Source: Selenomonadales bacterium
GTDB lineage: Bacteria > Bacillota > Clostridia > Christensenellales > QALW01
DNA: 64,000 bases
Reading direction: 5' to 3'
NCBI GenBank assembly: GCA_003150515.1
Contig: QALW01000021.1
Coordinates: 1 to 64,000 of the forward strand
Positions 16,780 to 23,713 of the stretch are shown here, in pieces. The number at the start of each line of letters is the position of its first letter. Position 1 is the stretch's first letter. Below the pieces are notes generated by a model. It was not told where the DNA came from and ran no database searches. It saw only the letters and a program-made list of their open reading frames with translations. Made by a program: the position numbers and the translations under genes.

Positions 16780-16833
16780 TTCCTTTCCTTATATGCTTTT
16801 GTGTTGAAGCCTGTTTTAAACGTTGATAGAAAT

Positions 16834-17007
16834 TTAAAGCAATTGAAGCAGCCTGTCGTAATGCTGCTGATGCTTTTTAGAAAGCTGTTCAACAAAAGCT
16901 TTTAGCTGCGGATCCTTAATCTGGGCTGCATAATTGCAGCATTTAAGCTGCATATGCTGCTCGTGGCTCAATGCGTCCTGAACGTAAAGTAATTCTTTAG
17001 GTGTCAT
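16834..17007 (-). CDS. small spore-coat-type protein, 57 residues
   Basis: A short gene from ATG 17007 to TAA 16834, behind AAAGGAAG. The product starts MTPKELLYVQDALSHEQHM and ends in the helix SKKHQQHYDRLLQLL. The four-helix-like pattern with His/Gln/Cys pairs (LKCCNYAAQ) resembles the small partner proteins found beside CotF-type genes in Clostridia. It sits between sigG and the CotF-type gene in the same direction, and the three may be co-expressed late in sporulation. The exact function is unknown. Confidence 0.75.
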   Translation of the reverse strand: MTPKELLYVQDALSHEQHMQLKCCNYAAQIKDPQLKAFVEQLSKKHQQHYDRLLQLL

Positions 17008-17075
17008 AAACAATACTTCCTTTCATTTAAACGGTAATTATATTATGGGCGTTTATAGAAATAAATATGCAGTCT

Positions 17076-17846
17076 TTAAAATAATTTGCGCATGCGCTCC
17101 AGAGCGCTTTTTTCCAATCTGCTGACCTGCGCCTGAGATATGCCTATATCCTGCGCAATTTCCATCTGCGTTCTCCCTTGGAAATAACGCAGATACAAAA
17201 TATTTTGCTCTCTCTGGCCCAATTTGCTTAAAGCGTCCTTAAGCGCCAGGCTCTCAAGCCATCTTCCGTCCGTATTTTTTTCATCTCCCATTTGGTCCAC
17301 AACATATATTGCGTCCGCTCCGTCGTGATAAACCGGCTCAAATATGGATAAAGGCTCCTGTATAGCGTCCAGCGCAGTTACTACGTCCTCTCTGGGCATA
17401 TCCAGCTCTGCCGCTATTTCGTCCAGGGTAGGCTCGGTATTTTTTTGATTAGAAAGCTTTTCCCTGGCCTGAAGAGCTTTATATGCCGTATCCCTTAACG
17501 AGCGGCTCACTCTTATTTGATTATTGTCTCTCAGATAACGGCGGATTTCACCTATTATCATGGGCACGGCGTAAGTGGAAAATTTCACTTCCTGAGTTAC
17601 GTCAAAATGATCTATGGCCTTAATGAGCCCTATGCAGCCCACCTGAAATAAATCGTCGGCGTTTTCTCCCCGATGGGCAAAACGCTGCACCACGCTCAAA
17701 ACCAAACGCAGATTGCCGCCAATAAATTCCTCCCGCGCTCCTGCGCGCCCCTGCTTGATTTCTTTAAACAGCTCCTGCATTCGCTGTGATGATAATACCG
17801 GGAGCTTGGACGTGTCTATTCCACAGATATCTACTTTGCCGGCCAA
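17076..17846 (-). CDS. sigG: forespore sigma factor SigG
   Basis: A 256-residue sigma-70 factor. Its start VDICGIDTSKLPVL is diagnostic for SigG. Region 2 (EEFIGGNLRLVLSVVQRFAHRGENADDLFQVGCIGLIKAIDHFD) leads to region 3 and the region-4 HTH with RTQMEIAQDIGISQAQVSRLEK. SigG directs late gene expression in the forespore, including SASP and gpr. The start codon is TTG at 17846, set by GGAGGGG 7 bases upstream. The gene follows spoIIGA-sigE, the conserved order in Clostridia and Bacilli, and carries its own forespore-type promoter (listed). Confidence 0.96.
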   Translation of the reverse strand: MAGKVDICGIDTSKLPVLSSQRMQELFKEIKQGRAGAREEFIGGNLRLVLSVVQRFAHRGENADDLFQVGCIGLIKAIDHFDVTQEVKFSTYAVPMIIGEIRRYLRDNNQIRVSRSLRDTAYKALQAREKLSNQKNTEPTLDEIAAELDMPREDVVTALDAIQEPLSIFEPVYHDGADAIYVVDQMGDEKNTDGRWLESLALKDALSKLGQREQNILYLRYFQGRTQMEIAQDIGISQAQVSRLEKSALERMRKLF

Positions 17847-17878
17847 TGACAGCCCCTCCTTTTAATTTCTTCAAAGGG

Positions 17879-17908
17879 TATTGTTGCCATTGGCCGTAAT
17901 GCTTATAC
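17879..17908 (-). promoter_or_regulatory. SigF/SigG-type forespore promoter of sigG
   Basis: On the minus strand GTATA (17904-17908), a 15-bp spacer, then GGCAACAATA (17879-17888), which fits the forespore -10 pattern GGnnAnAnTR. It lies about 33 bp before the TTG start. In Bacillus, spoIIIG is read by SigF and then by SigG itself; the same logic is inferred here. Confidence 0.75.
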
Positions 17909-17927
17909 TGCGTTTTTTTGCTTTAAT

Positions 17928-17939
17928 TGTCTAGACAAT
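17928..17939. repeat. 12-bp palindrome upstream of sigG
   Basis: The perfect palindrome TTGTCTAGACAA lies about 20 bp upstream of the -35 of the sigG promoter. It may be an operator, or the start of a terminator for sigE messages, but no T-run supports the latter. Confidence 0.35.
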
Positions 17940-18071
17940 ATAATAAGAGTAAAATACGTCCGGCGCTGCCCGTTTGCTTTGGATTTATTGCGCGAGCCTA
18001 AAAATTTTCGGATTTTATTTTAGAGATTAACGGCCGCTTAACTTTCCCGCATTTCGCCCTGCTTATATTAT

Positions 18072-18797
18072 CTAAACCAATCTGCCTATTTCTTTGCGCA
18101 GTCTCTTTATTATTCTTTTTTCCAAACGGGAAATATACGACTGAGAAATGCCCAATCTATCCGCTACCTCTTTTTGAGTTTGCTCCATATTGCCCTCCAA
18201 CCCAAATCTGAGCTGCATAATTTCTCTTTCCCGCGCGCTTAATTTGGACAGTGCGCTTCTAAGCAATTCCTTTTCGGTCTCCGCTTCTATATTCTTATTT
18301 ACAACGTCCGGCTCTGTGCCCAGAATATCTGAAAGAAGCAGTTCGTTTCCGTCCCAATCCACATTCAAAGGTTCGTCTATAGAAACTTCCATTTTATGCT
18401 TGCTTGTGCGCCTCAAAAACATAAGTATTTCATTTTCAATACAGCGCGAGGCATATGTAGCCAGCTTTATTTTTTTAGTGGCGTCAAAGGTATTGACAGC
18501 CTTTATAAGCCCTATTGTGCCTATGGAAATAAGGTCTTCCACCGTTACGCCGGTATTTTCAAATTTTTTAGCTATGTATACCACCAATCTTAGATTATGT
18601 TCTATAAGCGCTGAACGGGCGCTTGCTTCCCCTTTGTCCAGCGCCTGAATACAAGCCGCTTCTTCCTCGGCGCTTAGCGGAGGAGGAAGGGATTCGCTTC
18701 CTCCTATATAAAACACGTCATTCTTCCGCGCACCCGATAAAAACAATCTAATTCTGCCGTAAACGCCTTGTATAAACCTGAAAATTCTTTCTTTCAA
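18072..18797 (-). CDS. sigE: mother-cell sigma factor SigE (pro-SigE)
   Basis: A 241-residue sigma-70 factor. The first 30 or so residues are a membrane-associating pro-sequence with hydrophobic and basic residues ([15 protein letters not shown]), followed by [15 protein letters not shown] where the SpoIIGA protease cuts. Region 2 is [29 protein letters not shown], and region 4 ends in [22 protein letters not shown]. After processing, SigE drives early mother-cell genes. The start overlaps the spoIIGA stop by 4 bp, so the protease and its substrate are translationally coupled. Confidence 0.97.
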   Translation of the reverse strand: MKERIFRFIQGVYGRIRLFLSGARKNDVFYIGGSESLPPPLSAEEEAACIQALDKGEASARSALIEHNLRLVVYIAKKFENTGVTVEDLISIGTIGLIKAVNTFDATKKIKLATYASRCIENEILMFLRRTSKHKMEVSIDEPLNVDWDGNELLLSDILGTEPDVVNKNIEAETEKELLRSALSKLSAREREIMQLRFGLEGNMEQTQKEVADRLGISQSYISRLEKRIIKRLRKEIGRLV

Positions 18798-19651
18798 CTT
18801 GCTGCCTCCTTTAACATATCCGGATTAATGATCGCTTCATATTCTCCGCAAAAGCTTTGATTTTTTGAGATTGCCAATATACACTGGGAAGAATAGGCTC
18901 TTCCGTTTCTTATAATTCGGGCTTGCTGAGGCTGTATGCCGTAAAGCACGCCTTCCCCGCCCACGCTTTTATAACCTATAATATGTATGCCGGGCAATGC
19001 TTCGGGAATCTGGCCGTCAAGCAGCCTGTTCATATCGTCGTTTAAAAGCTGTTTTACGCAATCCCGCCCCGCTATTGCGACGGGAAGCCCGGAAAGAGCG
19101 TCCTTAAGACAGTTGCCGCTGTCTATAAAAGAATGAAGCCGGACGGTTTTATTATCAATTGTGACAATCAATTCAGCTTCGCCGCTTATTATTCTTCTGC
19201 GCTTTTTAATAAGCGCCAGCAGCCCTGAAACGCTTAAGGCCGTTGCCGACAGGCCGAAAATTATGCTTCTGGCCGTAGAGCCGGAAGTGAAAAAACCGCC
19301 CGGAACCGCCAGCATATCGGCGTTTAAAAGATAGGATAAGCCAAACGCCGCTCCGCCCGAAAGGAGAGTCCCTCCTATAAAAGATAACGCCGCCGCCCAA
19401 AACCCTTTCTGCTTTTTAGAAGCAAACGCGCAAAGCGCCATTGCGCAGGGAAGCGCCAATTTCAAAGGCAAAAAATCAAGAAAACCTATAACGGGCATCA
19501 GGCAGGCGTAAATCGCGCCTATGGCCGCGGCGGCCAGCAGCCGCAGCAGGCTTTGGCGGCGTCCGCTCAGCACGCGCGCGCAAAGCAGCAGGGAAAAATC
19601 CATCAGCAGATTGTCAAAAAGCACCTGTTCAAAATAAACGTGGATCTGCAT
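18794..19651 (-). CDS. spoIIGA: pro-SigE processing protease SpoIIGA
   Basis: A 285-residue membrane aspartic protease. The N-terminal half has five hydrophobic helices, starting [19 protein letters not shown]. The cytosolic half is the protease domain, with the active-site motif [13 protein letters not shown] near residue 175. It is activated by the forespore signal protein SpoIIR and cleaves the SigE pro-sequence at the septum. The length is somewhat below the Bacillus 309 aa. The gene leads the spoIIGA-sigE operon. No clear Spo0A box was found in the spacer before it. Confidence 0.95.
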   Translation of the reverse strand: MQIHVYFEQVLFDNLLMDFSLLLCARVLSGRRQSLLRLLAAAAIGAIYACLMPVIGFLDFLPLKLALPCAMALCAFASKKQKGFWAAALSFIGGTLLSGGAAFGLSYLLNADMLAVPGGFFTSGSTARSIIFGLSATALSVSGLLALIKKRRRIISGEAELIVTIDNKTVRLHSFIDSGNCLKDALSGLPVAIAGRDCVKQLLNDDMNRLLDGQIPEALPGIHIIGYKSVGGEGVLYGIQPQQARIIRNGRAYSSQCILAISKNQSFCGEYEAIINPDMLKEAAS

Positions 19652-19848
19652 TTGTCCTCACCGCCTTGGCTTCAATTATATCCTGTCCCGCAGGCAGAAT
19701 ATTGTTGTGCCGTATACCTTGAAAAGAGAACAAAAAATATAATATTGACGAGATATGAAAATGAAAAAGAAACAGACGCGCCGCCTGGGAAGCTGCGCGC
19801 CTTGACGCTTAAATATAAAAATTATATCGCAATTTATACGGCGTACTG

Positions 19849-21675
19849 TTAATGCAGAATGGAAATAATTTTTGCCGCTATATCCTGGGCGGAAATTTTA
19901 AACATTTCGCGCTGCTGACTTATCGAGGCGTGAGGGATAACTGCGTCTGAAAGATTCATTCCTGCAACTTTCACATTTCTGCCTTCTTCCTCCATATATC
20001 CGCTTACTGCTTCAAATAATCCGCCGGCACAGACATTATCCTCAATAATCAGAAGCGTGCTCCGCTCTTTAATTTCAGATAAGCAATGAGTATCAATGGG
20101 CTTTATAAAACAGGCGTCTATTATGCTTATTAATATTTTTTGCTCTTTTAAAATTTCAGAAGCTTTTACCGCCTGGCTCAGCATGCTTCCAAAGGCAATC
20201 AGAGTTACTGTGCTTTCGGATTTTTGTATATACTGCCATTTATAAGGAAGCATCGGCTCGCTGACGTCTATTTTCAGATCGCAGCCTTTTGGATAGCGGA
20301 TAACCGAAGGCGCGTCCCTCTTAAGAGCTAATTCCATCATATATTTTAACGCCTGAATATTTCTGGGAGCCATTATGCTAAGCTTAGGCATTCCCCTGAG
20401 AAATCCCAAATCATATATCCCCTGATGAGCCTGGCCGTCCTCTCCCGCCAATCCGGAACGGTCCTCTAAAATAACGACAGGCAGCCCCTGCAGGCAGATA
20501 TCATGAAATATTTGATCCAATCCTCTCTGCAAGAAGGTTGAATAAATTGCCACAAACGGACGCATGCCTCCCGCAGCCAGGCCCGCGCCCAAAGTCAGAG
20601 CATGCTGCTCGGCTATGCCCACATCATAGAATCGAGACGGGAACAGCTCGGCAAAATGCTGAAGCCCCGTTCCCAAAGGCATGCCGGCTGTAATTGCGCA
20701 GATTTTATTATTCTGGCGCGCAAGACGCACGAGTTCTTCCCCCATGGCCAGCGAAAAACTTTCAGAATCTTCTTTATGCTGAGAATCAGGAGAAACTCCA
20801 TGATATTTTTCCGGATTGTTTTCGGCCGGAGCATAGCCTTTCCCCTTTTTAGTGGCTATATGCACCAATACCGGCCCTTCCTCCTGCTTGGTGCGTTCTA
20901 ATATTTTAATAAGAGCGGGAATATCATGACCGTTTATAGGACCGAGATATTTAATGCCCAAGCGTTCAAACAGAGTTTCACCCATAATCATATATCTGAT
21001 TGAATTTTTAATGCGCTCCAGCAATTTATAAAGCGGCTTGCCAATAAGAGGTATGGCGTTAAGGATTCTGGTTAATCCTTTTTTAAAATCGGCGTAAGGC
21101 CTCGTAGTGCGCAGCATGGTTAAATGCTCCGAAAGCGCCCCTACATTCTGCGCTATGGACATATCGTTCTGATTTAACACAATAATCATCCGACACTTTT
21201 TATAGCCTAAATCGTTTATTGCCTCCAAGGCCATGCCGCCGCCCAAAGCGCCGTCCCCTATAACGGCGACTACATTATACTTTTCTCCTTTAATATCCCT
21301 GGCTCTGGCCAGGCCAAGCGCGGCCGAGATACTGGCAGAGCTATGTCCCGTTGTAAAAAGGTCATGAACGCTTTCGTCATGGTTGGAAAAGCCGCTTAAG
21401 CCGTTCTGAGTGCGTATGCTGTTAAATTCCTTAGCCCGTCCGCTCAATATTTTATGTATGTACGTTTGATGTCCAACGTCAAATACTATTTTATCCGTTG
21501 GACTGTCAAAAACATAATGCAAAGCAAGAGTGAGCTCCACTACGCCTAAATTGGAAGCCAAATGACCGCCGTTTTTAAGCGTTACGGCTATCAATTCCCG
21601 GCGTATATCCTCGCTGAGTCTGTTCAGCTCGTCCGAATTCATCTGCTTGAGACTTTTAAGGTCTATATCAATCAT
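19849..21675 (-). CDS. dxs: 1-deoxy-D-xylulose-5-phosphate synthase
   Basis: A 608-residue thiamine-diphosphate enzyme that condenses pyruvate with glyceraldehyde-3-phosphate, the first step of the non-mevalonate isoprenoid pathway. The N-terminal domain carries the ThDP/Mg motif GDGALGGGMALEAIND; the pyrimidine-binding domain holds ILEDRSGLAGEDGQAHQG, and the transketolase C-domain ends the protein. The ATG at 21675 fits family length; the frame extends upstream to a TTG at 21720. It overlaps the oapA end by 8 bp. The ole-oapA-dxs order is the standard setting of OLE RNA. Confidence 0.97.
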   Translation of the reverse strand: MIDIDLKSLKQMNSDELNRLSEDIRRELIAVTLKNGGHLASNLGVVELTLALHYVFDSPTDKIVFDVGHQTYIHKILSGRAKEFNSIRTQNGLSGFSNHDESVHDLFTTGHSSASISAALGLARARDIKGEKYNVVAVIGDGALGGGMALEAINDLGYKKCRMIIVLNQNDMSIAQNVGALSEHLTMLRTTRPYADFKKGLTRILNAIPLIGKPLYKLLERIKNSIRYMIMGETLFERLGIKYLGPINGHDIPALIKILERTKQEEGPVLVHIATKKGKGYAPAENNPEKYHGVSPDSQHKEDSESFSLAMGEELVRLARQNNKICAITAGMPLGTGLQHFAELFPSRFYDVGIAEQHALTLGAGLAAGGMRPFVAIYSTFLQRGLDQIFHDICLQGLPVVILEDRSGLAGEDGQAHQGIYDLGFLRGMPKLSIMAPRNIQALKYMMELALKRDAPSVIRYPKGCDLKIDVSEPMLPYKWQYIQKSESTVTLIAFGSMLSQAVKASEILKEQKILISIIDACFIKPIDTHCLSEIKERSTLLIIEDNVCAGGLFEAVSGYMEEEGRNVKVAGMNLSDAVIPHASISQQREMFKISAQDIAAKIISILH

Positions 21676-22261
21676 TTGTCTGGGCCCTCTTTTTAAATAT
21701 GGAAAGAAAGACTCCGACAAGCAGCAATATATCCTTGCTTCTTTTCAGGGCTATAGTTTTGCCGAAGGCTTTTCCTCCGATTGTAAGGCAGGCCACAACC
21801 GCGCTGAAAAAAATAGTGAAAATCATCTCAATTAAAGAACTGGAAATATTTCGAGCTATAACCACGTTGTAAATAATTGCAGAAGTGGCGGCGCCGGAGA
21901 CAATGCCGCATATATCTCCCACTATATCATTGCATATGCTGCAAACCTTATCCGTATTTTTAATTAATCCAAGCACTTCTTTAGCCCCTCTTACCTTGCG
22001 GCTGGACATAGCTACAAAGGGCGCCTGTTCAGCCGACGCCATAGCTGTGCCTATCATATCGAACGCTATGCTTATAAGCACCAGCAAAAGCACGATTAAA
22101 GCAGAAATATAAACAGAAGCGGTGCGCACAATTAATTCGGAAAACAACGAAAATGCTATAGTCATAAAAAATGATATAACCGTCGCTTTAACCGCCCAAT
22201 TTATGCCCGGCTTGGATTTTTGAGATTTTTTATTATGTTCTGTATTTTTCAACACAAACAC
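21668..22261 (-). CDS. oapA: OLE-associated membrane protein OapA
   Basis: About 197 residues, with a short basic N-tail and at least four hydrophobic helices (about 24-48, 51-75, 110-135, 137-165), a Cys pair in KVCSICNDIVGDICG and a basic C-end. Small proteins of this kind between a large RNA and dxs are OapA, which binds OLE RNA and holds it at the membrane; they have distant similarity to DUF21/CorB-type proteins. The frame opens with GTG at 22261. A second GTG at 22255 and a TTG at 22252 are better spaced from the TTGGAG site, so the start may be two or three codons in. It is co-directional with and overlaps dxs. Confidence 0.85.
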   Translation of the reverse strand: MFVLKNTEHNKKSQKSKPGINWAVKATVISFFMTIAFSLFSELIVRTASVYISALIVLLLVLISIAFDMIGTAMASAEQAPFVAMSSRKVRGAKEVLGLIKNTDKVCSICNDIVGDICGIVSGAATSAIIYNVVIARNISSSLIEMIFTIFFSAVVACLTIGGKAFGKTIALKRSKDILLLVGVFLSIFKKRAQTND

Positions 22262-22374
22262 TCCAATATATAATCCATATCCTCATATTGAGATGCAAAT
22301 ATTCTAAATGATTTTCAGGCGGAGCAAATATCTCTATAAATGCTGCCGCGAACGCCCGCAGAATATGGATATAA

Positions 22375-22961
22375 TAAAAAAGGTGGTGGCAAATCGGGTA
22401 AACCTTGCGGCTTAGGTCGAGCCGGATTTCCCTGCGTTCTGCCCCCCGTCGCCGAAAGGGCGGTTTCCCATTAAAGAACGTATTGCGCCGTTGCCTGAAC
22501 GCAACGCTCGATAGCCACTTAGACCACACTATAATCCCCGAAATGCCGTAAACAGTCTAGGAGATTTCCTCGGCAGCACGCTTTGCCTCTAGCCTCTTTT
22601 GCAGATAAGATTTCAAAAGGCCGTCACTCCATTATAGCATGGCCGTGCTAAAAATGGGTGTTCCTTTATCCCTCAAAATCCACTCAAGGCAGGCTACGCT
22701 GTACACAGCAGCCAATAACGGCACCGCATAGCAGGTTCATCCATATCCAGTAGCCTAAAAGAGGCCACCGCAATATGTCTCCGCGGAGGCTGGGTCAACG
22801 CCCGCATGCCATTGCGGATCGCCCATCCACCTTAACTCCCAGCACAAACCCCGGACTGGGCGTCCGAAGCCTGCACAAGAAACTTCATCGATATGCCCTT
22901 TGACGATTTTTTAATCCCGCCTTCAAGGCAAAGCGAGCTGACTAGAATACTGCACCACCTT
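22375..22961 (-). ncRNA. ole: OLE RNA (ornate, large, extremophilic RNA)
   Basis: A 587-nt block with no credible gene. The minus-strand RNA would begin AAGGUGGUGCAG (22961 down) and end GCCACCACCUU followed by a U-run (22381-22375), so the two ends pair over about 9 bp. The interior has several GC-rich hairpins, for example CCGCCCUUUCGGCGACGG (about 22440-22460). Size (OLE is about 600 nt), position between an upstream gene and oapA-dxs, and strand all match OLE. OLE forms a membrane ribonucleoprotein with OapA and is linked to growth under cold, alcohol and Mg stress. RNase P and tmRNA were considered and do not fit. The identification rests on layout and structure, not on an alignment. Confidence 0.85.
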
Positions 22962-23066
22962 AATAATTAATATATTTTGCTCTGCGTTTTATTGTTTATA
23001 CAATTCAGGAATCAAATACCGCTTGGATGAATTAGATCCGTCTTAATAAAACGCCGGCTTGATTAT

Positions 23067-23094
23067 ATTATATCATATATAAATTAAAATGCAA
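23067..23094 (-). promoter_or_regulatory. sigma-A-type promoter upstream of OLE RNA
   Basis: On the minus strand TTGCAT (23089-23094), 16 bp, TATAAT (23067-23072). It lies just after the engB stop codon, and about 100 bp before the OLE 5' pairing element. The start would leave a leader of about 95 nt that may be processed, or a nearer promoter may exist. Confidence 0.6.
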
Positions 23095-23116
23095 GTTTAA
23101 ATTATACAATATAAAT

Positions 23117-23713
23117 TCATTCTTCAATAGTCGAAGCAACCAGTTCTTCCATACGCTTAAGCAATTCGGGCCTGCCCGCTCCGTTTATAGCCGAGACCGG
23201 AAAAATAGATGTAGAAATTATTCCCGTTTCCCTGGATAATTCTATTATTCGCTTTGACTGCTGAGCTTTGGAAAGCTTATCCGCTTTAGTTGCAATAATA
23301 CTGAAGGGCTTTTGATAATAATAAAGCCAGTCCAGCATTAATTTATCATCCGCAGTAGGTTCATGCCGAATATCCAAAAGCAGAAAGACATGTCTGAGCT
23401 GCTCGCTGTTATTAAGATAATATTCAATCAGCTCGCTGAAGCGCTGTTTTTCATTTTCTGCAATTTTTGCAAACCCGTATCCGGGCAAATCCATAAGACA
23501 AAAGCTCTGATTGATTATAAAAGCGTTAATTATTCTGGTTTTACCCGGCGTTTTGCCTATCTTGGCCAGCTTGGAATTGCGGGTAAGCATATTAATTAAA
23601 CTGGATTTGCCCACGTTGGATCTTCCCGCTACTGCTATTTCAGGCATGCCGTTGGGACGGTATTGAGAGGGAAGCGCAAAGCCGTAAGCATATTCAGCTC
23701 TCTTAATTTCCAT
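23117..23713 (-). CDS. engB: ribosome biogenesis GTPase EngB (YsxC)
   Basis: A 198-residue TrmE-Era-like GTPase of normal size for EngB (about 195-210). G1 GRSNVGKSS lies at 30-38, G3 DLPGYG at 75-80, G4 TKAD at 142-145 and G5-like SA near 175. EngB takes part in late assembly of the 50S subunit and is essential in many bacteria. It overlaps the end of lon by 11 bp, so both come from one transcript, the usual clpX-lon-engB arrangement of Clostridia and Bacilli. Confidence 0.96.
   Translation of the reverse strand: MEIKRAEYAYGFALPSQYRPNGMPEIAVAGRSNVGKSSLINMLTRNSKLAKIGKTPGKTRIINAFIINQSFCLMDLPGYGFAKIAENEKQRFSELIEYYLNNSEQLRHVFLLLDIRHEPTADDKLMLDWLYYYQKPFSIIATKADKLSKAQQSKRIIELSRETGIISTSIFPVSAINGAGRPELLKRMEELVASTIEE

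Noticed and set aside
19652..19848. Spo0A-dependent wide-spaced promoter before spoIIGA
   Set aside because: A TATAAT lies near the gene, but no TGTCGAA box and no matching -35 at 21-22 bp could be found.
22233..22529. 98-codon minus-strand open frame inside the OLE block
   Set aside because: It covers the 3' part of the structured RNA and runs past its U-run; no ribosome site and no protein-like pattern.
22375..22961. The structured RNA as RNase P RNA or tmRNA
   Set aside because: The RNase P conserved GAGGAAAGUCC-type core and the tmRNA tag frame and CCA-type end are not present; the neighbours are those of OLE.
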